Source: Artemia franciscana
Lineage: Eukaryota; Arthropoda; Branchiopoda; Anostraca; Artemiidae
Direction of reading: 5' to 3'
NCBI RefSeq assembly: GCF_032884065.1
Contig: NC_088871.1
Coordinates: 12,500,393-12,564,392 of the forward strand
DNA: 64,000 bases
Below the pieces are notes generated by a model, which did not search any database, had not been told where the DNA came from, and was given only the letters and a program-made list of their open reading frames with translations. Made by a program: the position numbers and the translations under genes. Positions 1-9,199 of the stretch are shown here, one piece after another (position 1 is the first letter of the stretch; every line of letters begins with the position of its first letter).

Positions 1-270
1 TCAGGGAATCTCATTATAGAGGTTTCAAGATCCTATCTACAAAAAGTGAAATTTTGTATTTTTGCCAGAATCACTCTTAAAAAGAGATCTAGAACTTTAA
101 ATCTTCAATCAAAGGATATTCCTCTAATGTTTATTCGACCACCCCTTCCTTAAAAACCATATGTGCGCCTGAGGCACAACTTACAAACTTTTTCCCCAGC
201 CTCTGGGGGGCTGTGTCGACCCCACAGTTTTTTTAATCATATTTTTAAACTATTTTGGACAAAATGGCTT
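1..270 (+). repeat. Dispersed repeat family A, fragment
   Basis: This stretch aligns by eye with 61,655-61,740, sharing the words TTTCAAGATCCTATCTACAAAAA and the TTTTGCCAGAA block with small changes. It also carries the 'cctctgggggg' module seen near 61,990. It is a truncated copy of the long dispersed repeat described at 60,873-62,500. No coding potential is visible. Confidence 0.55.
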
Positions 271-850
271 TTGTCATAGTCGTAGGGTGTAGTTATATAT
301 GACGTAAAAAGTGAATACAACATTACGATGTGAACTATTGTGACATCAGAATATATTTACTAAATAAAGGCTTAGCATAGTAAACAGGGATTAAGTAAAA
401 TTCATTACTATCATAGTTGCAGAGATAAATTCTACCTAGCAACGAACAAACCAGGTGTTATGGTAACTGAAGGTAAAGATAATACAAGCATGATTTGAAA
501 AGTTTCTTTTCTAAGATCTGGTGCCATATTTGACTTACTTAACTGCCTGATTCTCTGATGTTTGTCTGTTACTATTAAAGCTAAGAAAAACCCATAAACC
601 ATATTCAGTTTTTCTTCCACTGCAAACGGGGCATTAGAACATTATAGAAAGGAACTAAAGTCAAAGTAAAGAGCGAACTAAGTTATAGCAATGAAATAAT
701 TCTAAATTATTGTCAAGGTTGCAGACATAAAGGCTCGGTAACTTTCTTTATAAATGGGAATTATATAAGTTTTATCGGTATCATAGGTAGTTGAAGTTGA
801 AATCGTGTGAATAAGAAATCGTGTAGTAGCAAACAATTTACATAATTAGT
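271..850. other. No gene or repeat recognised
   Basis: AT-rich sequence with only short chance reading frames. The 62-codon minus-strand frame at 432-620 has no recognisable motif, no good start context and no splice sites that would extend it. I see nothing to annotate. Confidence 0.5.
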
Positions 851-1432
851 GATATTACATACTTAATTTACATATAGAACGAACACTGGCACATTTACCT
901 ATTGATGTGATATACACAAACATGATATACACATATTGAAAATTTAGAACTTAACACTGGTACAATTACACATAAAACTAAACACTGGTACATCAATATA
1001 CATAACTCAACACTGGCAGATTTACTTATTTAACTAAATACTGGTAAATTAACTCATGTTGAAAATATAGAACTTAACACTGGTATATTTACATATTTAA
1101 CTGAATACTGGGTACATTAATACATGTTAAAAATATAGAACTTAACACTGGTACAATTACACATAAAACTAAACACTGGTACATCAATATACATAACTCA
1201 ACACTGGCAGATTTACTTATTTAACTAAATACTGGTAAATTAACTCATGTTGAAAATATAGAACTTAACACTGGTATATTTACATATTTAACTGAATACT
1301 GGGTACATTAATACATGTTAAAAATATAGAACTTAACACTGGTACAATTACATATAAAACTAAACACTGGTAATATTTATATACAGAACTAAACACAGAC
1401 ACTTTTACTTATTTAACTAAATAATAGTACAT
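851..1432 (+). repeat. Satellite, 191-bp higher-order unit
   Basis: A short motif of the type AACACTGGTACATTTACATA recurs every 30-40 bp with variation. On top of this a 191-bp block is repeated almost exactly: GAACTTAACACTGGTACAAT starts at about 947 and again at 1,138, and a third truncated unit follows. This is a small higher-order tandem repeat. It ends just beside the candidate broken exon at 1,440-1,923. Confidence 0.85.
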
Positions 1433-1439
1433 CAACACA

Positions 1440-1923
1440 TGTTGAAAAATGTTACTTTTGGTTTCTTCATCGGTTCTTTTTGGCTTGATTTTAGAGTTCT
1501 TTCGGGTCATTTTTTGTTCTCTTTTGCAAGCATCATTGAAAGAATCCGTTTTAAATTTGGCGCTTTCGCTTCAATTTGATCTTTCCTTGACATGCGACGA
1601 TTCTGCTCCAACTTCAAGACCAGTAATTCTTTCTTTTAATGGATCACTGGTGAGACTGCTTGAACCTATTTCGTTTTTTTTTTTTTTTTTGTTCCTAGCG
1701 AATCCTCTTTTTCATCATTTGCTGGGACAGATTCTACCTTTTCCTTGTTTTTATTTTTAGTTACTTTGGAAAATAATACTCTGATACTACGACTGCACTT
1801 TTCAACAATAATATCGAAAGTATCAAGAACTTGTATATTCATCTTCTTTTCTAAGTAATATAATACTCCCACAATACCAAAAGTGTAAAATAATGGACTT
1901 TTCAATTTGCTTATAACACCCAT
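1440..1923 (-). pseudogene. Candidate PMS1-like exon (end of ATPase domain plus linker), frame-broken
   Basis: On the minus strand an open frame begins near 1,923 and reads through a hydrophobic stretch into a segment KKMNIQVLDTFDIIVEKC. This resembles the MutL-family segment after the PDK motif, a short helix followed by a disordered linker. A lysine-, serine- and glutamate-rich low-complexity tail follows, as expected of a MutL linker. The frame breaks at a run of 17 T (plus strand 1,674-1,690). Changing the run by one base would continue the linker-like sequence to a TGA at about 1,568, beyond which polar coding-like sequence goes on to about 1,440. A possible acceptor (TTACTTAG) lies at about 1,850. 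The assignment rests on weak similarity and on gene order and strand (downstream of the four firm exons). It could instead be an unrelated small membrane protein or a retrocopy. Confidence 0.3.
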
Positions 1924-2151
1924 TCTATTGTAATGATGTGATCTAACGACTTGTTATTTCCGTTTAAAAAAGCTTAAAATTGAAAGACAGGACACAATTT
2001 TCCTTTGCGTTTTCTCAAAAACCATTCACAAAAAATGAAGTCCATTAACAACGATTTTTTTTATGGTACTGGTTGTCTACTAAATTTTAGCTTAAAATAT
2101 AAAAATCTCAATCCAAAAACTTTCTACAATAATACTGTCAATAATTTTAAA

Positions 2152-2350
2152 ATTGTATCTGGGTTGCAGCGGTAGCTAGCAATCTAATATAAGACGATCA
2201 CGCCCCATAGTAAAAAAGGCACTTGTCCATAACTCCTAAAACTAGACCCAGATAAATGAAAATATAGTACACTATTAGAACCACCTTCTCTAAAACCCCT
2301 ATATAGGAAGCTTACCGTGCCTTGGCTTGAAAAGCAAGGAAAATATATTG
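2152..2350 (+). repeat. Dispersed repeat, copy 1 of an inverted pair
   Basis: Contains the words GGTTGCAGCGGTAGCTAGC, GACGATCAC, TACACTATTAGAACC and CCTATATAGGAAGCTTAC, which recur in the same order on the opposite strand at 3,600-3,825. The two copies face each other across about 1.25 kb. A further related fragment is at 43,790-43,860. Non-coding. Confidence 0.7.
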
Positions 2351-2398
2351 GCATGGAAATAAAAAAAAATGGCAAATAAGGTATTTCTTAGGAAGGGG

Positions 2399-2960
2399 TG
2401 GTCGTATACATTTTGGAAGAGACTCATTCAATTGGGAACAGGAAGTTCTAGTCACCTTCTCAAAAGTCAAAGATGATTGGAGGGCATCTATCATCCCCTC
2501 CCTACGCCCTTTCTTCCTGAAATGTATCCAATTGAAGTTTTGAGATGGCCACTCTGTTCAAAAAAGTCTGAAAACCAGACAAAAAATTTTCTGGAGTCAA
2601 CACAACCCCCGAAAGCCCAGTAGCAAGGTTTGTTAGTTATTCCCTAGGGTCATATAATGTTTACACGGAATATGTGGTCGTTTAGACTTTGAGGAATCTC
2701 ATTTGATTGGAAGTTTCAAAGTTCAAGATTATTTTTTAAAAGAAAAAAGTCATTGGAGGGTGATTAGCCCTCCACGCCCTCTCTACCCTAGTTGTATCCG
2801 ATTGAAAATTTGAGATAGCTCTTTTGTTCAAAATAGTCTGAAGGTCATTTAAATATACTTTTGGGGCTTAGCCATCCCCAGGAACCCTGGGGTAAGGGTT
2901 CTATGTTTTTTCTTAGGGGCATGCAATGACTTTTATGCAAGAGATGGTCATATAAACTTT
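2399..2960 (+). repeat. Tandem array, unit about 270 bp (family A module)
   Basis: Two full units and the start of a third begin at about 2,399, 2,673 and 2,944, each opening with a GTGGTCGTATA/TTTAGACTTT-like phrase. Each contains 'catttgattgga', 'tcattggaggg', 'gagatagc.cttttgttcaaaa' and a gene-like 'cctagggtcatataatg' ending. The same module occurs at 23,790-24,290, 56,930-57,180 and 61,790-62,050, so it is a dispersed as well as a tandem repeat. Confidence 0.75.
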
Positions 2961-2974
2961 AACACTATCACAAG

Positions 2975-3190
2975 TGCTTATGCATACTCACTCACTCACA
3001 CTCAATCACCCACCCACACTCACTCTCCTACTCACTGACAATCACTCACTCAATCACACCCATACTCACTCTCTCACTCGCTCATTCACACCCACTCACT
3101 CGTTTGCTGACTCAAACTCCTTAACTCACTCCCACTCACAGTCAATCAATTCCACACTCACATTCACTCAATCACTCACTCAGACTTCAA
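2975..3190 (+). repeat. (CACT)n-type microsatellite
   Basis: Degenerate tetranucleotide run built from CTCACTCA, CACT and CCAC variants over about 215 bp. It creates a spurious open frame rich in His, Ser, Thr and Leu, which is not a gene. A T-rich tract with repeated TTTTTTAGTTTT words follows to 3,470. Confidence 0.9.
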
Positions 3191-3599
3191 CTCCGAATAT
3201 GAAGGAAGAAATGGTCGCATAAACTTCGGATGTGGGGATTCGATTGGGAGTCTGGTATTGATAAGGGCTACAGATTTTCTTTATTGTAACTATATCAAGT
3301 GTCTTTTTTTCCTTTTTTTAGTTGTTTTATTTATTTTTTTATTTTTATTTAGCTTTTTCTGTTTTCCTTGTTTTCTTTTTTTAGTTTTTTTAGTATTTTT
3401 TTAGTTTATTATTTTATTTTTTTGTGTTTTCTTTTGTTTTTAGTTTTTCTTTAGTTTTTTTCATATTGTTCGTAACCAACCAACAAACAGTATAATCTCA
3501 GATGTCAACACAGGTACTTGAATTGATTTTTCTTCCGTTTAAGTCGCTCAGATAAACCATGACCAAATACTAAATATGACTGACTATATATTGTGATCT

Positions 3600-3825
3600 C
3601 TTCTTTTTTAAAGCATAGATTTTACTCGTTATTCAAGCCGATGGACAGTAAGTTTCCTATATAGGGTTTTTGGACAAGGCGGTTCTAATAGTGTATTTCT
3701 TGTCTTAATTTGTCACTATTTTTAGAAGATATGGGCAATTGTATTTCTTAGTATTGTATGTGATCGTCTCTTACTAGGTTCCAAGCTACCACTGCAACCT
3801 GGATTGCAGCTACAGCTGTAATAGA
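3600..3825 (-). repeat. Dispersed repeat, copy 2 of an inverted pair
   Basis: Reverse-complement partner of 2,152-2,350, running from TTCAAGCCGATGGAC at about 3,630 to the TGCAACCTGGATTGCAG block at about 3,810. It abuts (TAGA)n at 3,823-3,842, where the Helitron coding remnant begins. A hairpin (CTGCAA...TTGCAG) and a CTAG lie here. They could be mistaken for a Helitron 3' end, but the homology with copy 1 continues across them. Confidence 0.65.
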
Positions 3826-3852
3826 TAGATAGATAGATAGATACAATACAAA

Positions 3853-4302
3853 TTAACTGCGTAAAACTTGCGAATATACAACATTCTTCGCTGTCCAATT
3901 GTCGCTGCATATAAATAGATTGTCAGGTTTATCGACCCTCGAACATGCAACGTACAATTGTCCATGGGAAAAACAATCAGTATTAAGATCTATACCACAT
4001 TTTTCTAATGATTGACCTTGAGCTTTGTTAATGGTGATTGCAAATGCTAATCGAATTGGGAATTGCAATCTTTTAAATTGAAAAGGCAGACCCGTTGGAA
4101 TCATGGGAATGCGAGGAATAAGAACAGCCTCACCCTCAAAAGGCCCTGTCAAGATTGTGGCCTCTATTAGGTTTTCCATTGTTTTTTTTACGGCAAGTCG
4201 CGTGCCATTGCAAAGCTTTGGTGGGTTGATATTTCTTAAAAGTACTATTGGTACGCCTATTTTTAGTTGTAGCACGTGTGGTGGAAACCCTGAAAGATCC
4301 AC
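3853..4302 (-). pseudogene. Helitron helicase, C-terminal segment
   Basis: A 149-codon segment carrying the last helicase motifs: GVPIVLLRNINP, FAITINKAQGQSLEKCGIDL and GQLYVACSRV, which end Pif1-type helicases. It stops at 3,853-3,855, close to the expected end of the Helitron protein. A second, inverted copy of roughly its last 40 codons is at 7,760-7,895. Confidence 0.85.
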
Positions 4303-4487
4303 GGAATTTCAAAATTCAGATGGATAATTAACCGCTTCATTTGGTTCCAAAACTGTGTCGACTGACTTGTAAAGGACTGCCTGGTCTCGAATCTTGGTCA
4401 AAACAATATTGTTGATTTCGTGGACGTCTATATTTTTGGGTGCGAGAATCGCTCTTTCACTTAGCCATTTATTATTTTTATAATTTT

Positions 4488-4922
4488 TTAGAATATTCGG
4501 AATACTTTTTCAATCAATTCATTTTTGGACGTCACTAAATTACAGAAATCAGCAGGTAGTTGTATACGTCCTGAAATTGATTCTACTGGGAGCTTTCCGT
4601 TTCCAATTGCCAGCAATTGATCTGAAAATGTTTGACCAGAGTCATCGTTTTGCAATCGGACACGCATATTTGTAGTTAATTTTAATGTTTTTACGTGTGC
4701 CCATAAATTAGAATTTTTCAGGCAAGCATTCATTTCGTCTGCAGGAGTTGATCTAGGTATTATAGGTAATGTTTGCCTGAAATCTCCCGCAAGCAATATT
4801 AATGTGCTGCCAAAGGGTTTCGACTTCCCTCGCAAATCTTTCAAGCATTGATCCAGAGCCTCGAGCGATTTTTTGTGTGCCATTGTGCACTCATCCCAAA
4901 TAATAAGTTTGCATTGCAGCAA
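4488..4922 (-). pseudogene. Helitron helicase, Walker B and motif III segment
   Basis: A 144-codon segment in the same frame as the Walker A segment, with LIIWDECTMA (Walker B), LILLAGDFRQTLPII (motif III with the sensor glutamine) and LKLTTNMRV (arginine finger region). These are Pif1/RecD-type helicase motifs in the right order and spacing. The frame ends near 4,488, and homologous sequence continues out of frame to 4,303. Confidence 0.85.
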
Positions 4923-4925
4923 TAC

Positions 4926-5312
4926 TTATGCCAGAATCAGTTTTATCACAAACGTTTTATCAGTACCTCCTGGCGCATCCAAAAAGAAAATTTCTCCAAC
5001 GTTGTTATCGACACAATGCATTATCGTATCATAAATGTCTTTTTGTTCCGACGTTAACTTGGAAATGTTATTTTGTACATACGACAATAGATCACTCGTA
5101 CTGTAACTTTGTTCACGATCCAATTCTACACATTTCGAAACAGCAGCGATACGGTTAGGTGAAGGCATTCCCAAATCCTGAAGAGGTTTGTTTGCCATAC
5201 GTACGCACAAATCTTCTATAATAACTAAAGTGTAGTTATAAATTTCTGATGTAAAATCAAAAGTCATATCTGACGTCTCTAACTGTTTTCGATAGAGTAT
5301 ATCTTCGGACAT
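4926..5312 (-). pseudogene. Helitron helicase, Walker A segment
   Basis: A 128-codon segment ending in the first Pif1 helicase motif. The motif reads APGGTDKTF where active enzymes have APGGTGKTF, so the second glycine before the lysine is aspartate. This alone should abolish ATP binding. The sequence before it (LTSEQKDIYDTIM) is the usual helix preceding the P-loop. An in-frame TAA at 4,926-4,928 separates it from the next segment. Confidence 0.8.
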
Positions 5313-5315
5313 TTT

Positions 5316-5921
5316 TTACTTATATTTTTCCCATAACTCTGTAGGAGCTGATGGAGAGCAATTTGTTAAAATGATACCAAACAATGCACGAATTTGACTT
5401 GGGGTTGACGTTTCGCACGCGTCATTAATGCAGTTATCCCAGTGTTGGTCATTCTCCAATAAATTCAGAGCTTGGCATGCACTACGGTAAGTGTTTTGTA
5501 TAGTACCGTTTACAGTTCTCAAATACTCAAAGGATGTCGGACCGGGCACATTCACCAAAAGCAGGCGTAGAAAGAAGCATTCATGTTGATTGGGGTGAAC
5601 GGTGTAGAGTCTTCCTATCGCGGTATCTTTGAAGATGGTAGGTTGGCCGTCGACTGACTTACCCTGTTTTCGACGTTCAAATACTTTATTTTTAGTATTC
5701 CACGTGTAATACGAAGGCACTTCAGTATCCAGCAGTTTTTTTGCAAAAGAATCATTTTTGCAAAGCGAAAAGAAACCGATTAACTTTGTATCCGGTGGAT
5801 TCAGGGCTCTTTGTTGCACGCTGGTTTCCGAGAAATAAACACGTTGACCATTCTGTAAATGTACCACTAAGTGAACAACAGCTGGACTACGTTCATGTAT
5901 CGGAAATGAAAGAATTCGCAA
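5316..5921 (-). pseudogene. Helitron protein, segment between replicase and helicase
   Basis: A 201-codon segment matching the conserved inter-domain region of arthropod Helitron proteins, with NPPDTKLIGFFSLC, the EVPSYYTWNTK run, RRKQGKSVDG and ECFFLRLLLVNVPGPTSF-type words. It is in the same frame as the next two segments and is separated from them only by TAA stops. This indicates decay by point mutation after insertion. Confidence 0.75.
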
Positions 5922-5938
5922 AACAGCTTCATTACTGC

Positions 5939-6733
5939 TTATGTATCTTCCAGCCTGATTTGTACGATTTCGTCGATATCTTTGATTTCGGGCTGCAAGC
6001 CAAAAACTGCCATGTCACTGCCTTTGTTGACGTATTTACATATGTATTTGATTGCCTTTACGGAGTTACAGTATTCAACGTTTATGTGTGCATTAAATGT
6101 TTTTGATAATAATGGGGAATATGGAACAACCCACTGGTTATCTACTTCGATGGTGGTACCGTTACGCTTCTTTATTATTGCTGTTTTACCGCCATCTTCA
6201 GTAGATCTTCTTCTATATTGTGGGTAACCATCATTGCCAGTAATTGTGTTGGATACTAAAAGTCGAGGATATTGCTTTGTGCACCTTCCTTTGGCCATGC
6301 ATGGTGAATCTTCGTTCAGTGCACCGCAAGGTCCATATATCATATTTTTTACAATAATATCATGTAACCCCTTATCGACATTTTCATCAGGTATTTCAGC
6401 AGAAATCACATCATCAATTTCGTTTGAAGTAATTTTTTTATGTAGCCAGATTAGTATATGTGCGTGTGGCAAACCTCGTTTTTGCCATTCCACTGAGTAC
6501 ATCCAGCATCGCACTGACCCAAACACTTCAAGTTTTACTATGTAGTTTATCAGTGATTTAAACTTTTGCCGGAAGACACGGGCCGTAATGTCATGTCTAT
6601 GAACCACCGATTGTCCTTGAAGTAAAAGCTGCAGTATCTCGTCCCAAGACTGATTACATGTAAATGTAATAAATAAATCTGGACGACCATAGAGACGAAC
6701 ATACGCAATAGCATCTTGAGCATATTCATGCAT
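5939..6733 (-). pseudogene. Helitron HUH replicase segment
   Basis: A 264-codon segment with the signature of Helitron rolling-circle initiators. PDLFITFTCN is at about residues 18-27, the metal-binding HUH motif is in GLPHAHILIWL at about 86-96, and the paired-tyrosine motif is in AIKYICKYVNKG at about 229-240. Both tyrosines and both histidines are present, so the nicking site itself is not visibly damaged. The segment ends at a stop and the frame shifts before the linker segment. In an intact element this domain nicks the donor strand and covalently holds its 5' end. Confidence 0.85.
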
Positions 6734-6804
6734 ATGACGGGGACTGCCAGCATATGACGAAGGTAAAATTGTTAATCTTCCAACGTTTGTGGTATTACCG
6801 TCAT

Positions 6805-7584
6805 TTATAACTTCGCAAATGAATGTATTGTAAAGTAATCTCGCAAATGAATGTATTGTTCAGAGCGGAGCTTGGTCTGATTCAGGCGGATATATAGCAA
6901 ACGTTCTGATTCAATTTTAGCATACATATCAACAACGAATTGGTGAAACAATTCACGGCATTTTAAAATATAATTTTCTTCATCCTGCCGAATCATTAGT
7001 CTATAGGAATAATAATGCATTGCACTGCATTTCTTATTCATTTCTTTGTTAGTGGCTGGATTCATCAATTTAATATTAAAGTTATAGCCGTCGGCTCCAT
7101 CCCAAAAAATGATAAGATATTGTAGGGCATCGTAGCATCGATGAGTTTCAGCAATTCTTAACAACTGAGCATTTCGCTTATGAAGAATAATATCTCGAGG
7201 TATAAACTGATCACCGACCATAACGATTGCCACTTCGTCGATAGTTGGAGCATTGTATCTACGCACATGTTGGCCAGGAGGCGTTTTGTCAGCGGAAATA
7301 ACAGTTTTATGCGTATCAGTAGGCATCAAATCGATGGCTGTTTTGAACAGACGCACTAAATTATTATTTTCGTGGAAAAGATGTTGCAATTGGGAAACGA
7401 TTGTCCTTTCAACGTTGGGAGAAATTTCGCAACGTGCATTCAATTCAGAATTTCTATCACTGATGAAGTACAATTGTAAAAATTTATGATTCTCGCCTGA
7501 GAATGGTAGAAGGGACCCTGCTCTATGATAAATTTGCCCTTTTACTTTGAAAATACACATAAATTGATCTGGAGACCGGGACAC
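6805..7584 (-). pseudogene. Helitron protein, N-terminal (Helitron-like N) segment
   Basis: A 259-codon open segment containing the conserved run of the Helitron-like N domain: GQIYHRAGSLLP, ELFHQFVVDMYAKIE and RLLYIRLNQTKLR-type sequence at its C-terminal side. In intact elements it precedes the replicase within one long protein. Here the frame is lost before the replicase segment, which starts 72 bases further on in another frame. The upstream end runs into the GGGACAC minisatellite at 7,565-7,740. Confidence 0.8.
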
Positions 7585-7740
7585 CGGGACACAAATGACG
7601 ACCGGGACACCGGGACACAGGGAATATAAATGACGGCCGGGACTCTCAAAGAGAAATTACAAACTGGGACACCGGGACACAAATGACGACCGGGACACAA
7701 GGAATATAAATGACGACCGGGACACAGGGACACATCATTA
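7565..7740 (+). repeat. GGGACAC minisatellite in the Helitron 5' region
   Basis: Tandem units of GACCGGGACACCGGGACAC alternating with AAATGACGAC or AGGGAATATAAATGACG. Such minisatellites are common in the 5' non-coding part of this type of arthropod Helitron. It produces a false minus-strand frame rich in Cys, Pro and Gly. Confidence 0.8.
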
Positions 7741-7759
7741 GCATAATGAGGTATAGATC

Positions 7760-7915
7760 TGAATACGGATTGTTTTTCCCATGGACAATTATATGTTGCA
7801 TGTTCAAGAGTCAGTAAACCTGACAATCTATTTACATGCACAGACAATGGGACAGTGAAGAATGTTGTATATTCGCATGTTTTACGTAGTTAGAAACATA
7901 TATTTATATCTATCT
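7760..7915 (+). mobile_element. Inverted Helitron 3'-coding fragment
   Basis: On the plus strand this segment matches the reverse complement of 3,850-4,000, the C-terminal end of the helicase. Shared words are TTTTTCCCATGGACAATT, TTGCATGTTC, CCTGACAATCTATTTA, GAAGAATGTTGTATATTCGCA and GTTTTACG. It is therefore the tail of a second Helitron copy pointing the opposite way. It is joined directly to the shared terminal sequence at 7,920-8,085. Confidence 0.8.
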
Positions 7916-7974
7916 CTATTCACAGGTGGGACACAGGGACACAACTACAATGGCGCGTAACTAATATGGCGCGT

Positions 7975-8070
7975 AACGACTTACGTGCGCGGGGGGGGGG
8001 GCTTGGGGGGCGCGAAGCGCCCCACCAACTAGGTGTTGGGGTGGCGCGAAGCGCCACCCCAACAGCTAGT
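7975..8070 (+). repeat. Helitron terminal GC-rich palindromes
   Basis: Two nearby palindromic cores, GGGGCGCGAAGCGCCCC and GGTGGCGCGAAGCGCCACC, separated by a short AACTAGGTGTTGG spacer. A run of ten G precedes the first. They lie just inside the 5' TC terminus at 8,085 and are typical subterminal structures of this Helitron group. Confidence 0.75.
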
Positions 8071-8085
8071 TTTTATATATATAGA

Positions 8086-8139
8086 TATTCACATGTTGGA
8101 CAAAGGGACACAACTACAATGGCGCGTAACTAATATGTT

Positions 8140-8140
<1 letters not shown>
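8086..8140 (+). repeat. Second Helitron subterminal fragment outside the 5' end
   Basis: GGGACACAACTACAATGGCG followed by TAACTAATATG occurs at about 7,935 inside the element and again at about 8,107 outside its 5' TC. The outer copy shows that the Helitron sits next to, or inside, another Helitron end. Confidence 0.7.

Positions 8141-8142
<2 letters not shown>

Positions 8143-8212
<70 letters not shown>
8143..8212. repeat. (TA)n microsatellite, about 70 bp
   Basis: Uninterrupted TA dinucleotides. Similar runs are at 28,501-28,579 and 35,435-35,508. Confidence 0.95.
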
Positions 8213-8216
<4 letters not shown>

Positions 8217-8632
8217 GAACTTTGTATATTTAGAACTTTTTTCTAAATTAATTTATGTTCTTTTCTTAACTGACATACTTTAGTTAAGCGCATATTGCGG
8301 CAATATTTGCGATGTTTTTAAGCTTTTCTACTTAAAAGCAAAAACAATTCTAATGTTTTTAAAACACAAAAACCTTTTAGTTTTAGTATAGATCGTTGAT
8401 AAAGTGTTAATGTGGTTTAGCACGCATTTTAATTCCTACAAGTTACATCTTAGGTGTAATTTTTCACGAGAAATTTACATAAATGGTTTCTACTTAACAC
8501 GAATACTAATGAACCTTAATCATTTTTAAAGAGTCTTTTAAAGGGAAATCACCCTTCTTCAGATACATAATTTTTCGATGTATCTTACATTGGATACGCC
8601 AAAGATCTGCTACTTATTAGTTGATCAAAAGT

Positions 8633-8696
8633 TTATTTTGCACAAAGTGCAAAATAACGTTCAGTGCGGAGACCGCACAAAGGAGGTGCGGTCTCC
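8633..8696. other. Two adjacent perfect hairpins
   Basis: 8,633-8,657 is an 11-bp stem (TTATTTTGCAC / GTGCAAAATAA) with an AAA loop. 8,668-8,696 is an 11-bp stem (GGAGACCGCAC / GTGCGGTCTCC) with a 7-base loop. Both stems are perfect and only ten bases separate them. No promoter or terminator is obvious, so they may be the end of an unrecognised element or a structured RNA. Confidence 0.7.
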
Positions 8697-8987
8697 TTTC
8701 GAAAAAAATTGATTATTCCCAAATATCGCTAGATATGAACATTTGTCGCTTAATGATTCATAAGATACGGGCGATTTAAACTGCCTTTTTTTCGTTATTC
8801 CCCGTGTTACTTGGGATCTTGATATTCAATTCAGCCTCAGTTCTGTGATGGAAACAGACACTAAAGATAAATTAAAAATGGGTTATGCTAAAATAGTTGC
8901 AAACCGTGGTCGTTATAGTATGTGGGATATGTACGGTATGTGCGGACTTTTTGCGACCGTCCAATGCTTTTTGTGTCTGGTCTTTAC

Positions 8988-9113
8988 CACTTGATACGAG
9001 AAAGCAATCTGAATCAAATTCGCATTTATTATTTCCTGTATAGTAGGTTTCCTCTTCATCTTCACGTAACACAAAGTTAATCGCTTGGTTGTGTCCTAAT
9101 GATATTATGAGTA
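8988..9113 (-). CDS. Candidate PMS1-like exon 5
   Basis: A minus-strand open segment with the order LIISLGHNQAINFVL, then an acidic stretch, then NNKCEFDSDCFLVSS. It resembles the MutL-family pattern 'vLG...f', then 'isGflpkcdaD.sf', that follows the exon 4 region in PMS1. A possible donor (G|GTAAAG) is at 8,988/8,987. The acceptor is uncertain because the upstream AG at 9,114-9,115 follows a G-rich stretch rather than a pyrimidine tract. Joining it in frame requires exon 4 to end at a later GTAAGA. The same frame extends back to an ATG at 9,195 whose 18 codons end at a perfect GTAAGT, so an unrelated small first exon is an alternative. Confidence 0.33.
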
Positions 9114-9199
9114 CTCTCCCCCAGTAGCAACAGAAACTTACTTCTAAAAGCATACCTATTACCGCCTTATCCGGTTGCTTTTTGCTGTCCGACATTTTT

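Larger units (their letters stand above)
3843..8085 (-). mobile_element. Decayed autonomous Helitron
   Basis: Rolling-circle transposon remnant read on the minus strand. It holds, in order, a Helitron N-terminal domain (7,584-6,805), a HUH replicase (6,733-5,939), a linker (5,921-5,316) and a Pif1-type helicase (5,312-3,853). The coding frame is broken by at least three frameshifts and two in-frame TAA stops (5,316-5,318 and 4,926-4,928), so the copy cannot make its protein. The 5' end is well supported: minus-strand TCTATATATATAAAAA starts at 8,085 and is preceded by A, as expected for insertion between A and T. Two GC-rich palindromes follow. The 3' end (CTRR after a hairpin) is not resolved and lies at or before 3,843. 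Confidence 0.85.

Noticed and set aside
1449-1760. 103-codon plus-strand open frame
   Set aside because: It is the reverse strand of a lysine-rich minus-strand segment and the T17 run; the phenylalanine run comes from the homopolymer.
2974-3222. 82-codon frame rich in His, Ser and Thr
   Set aside because: Translation of a (CACT)n microsatellite.
3755-3815. Hairpin followed by CTAG as a Helitron 3' terminus
   Set aside because: The copy at 2,152-2,350 and the fragment at 43,800 share sequence on both sides of it, so it is internal to another repeat.
7542-7847. 101-codon minus-strand frame with repeated CPGR words
   Set aside because: Produced by the GGGACAC minisatellite inside the Helitron.
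8872-9195. 107-codon frame as a separate gene starting MSDSKKQPDK
   Set aside because: No family recognised, and a consensus GTAAGT interrupts it after 18 codons; kept only as an alternative to the PMS1 exon 5 call.
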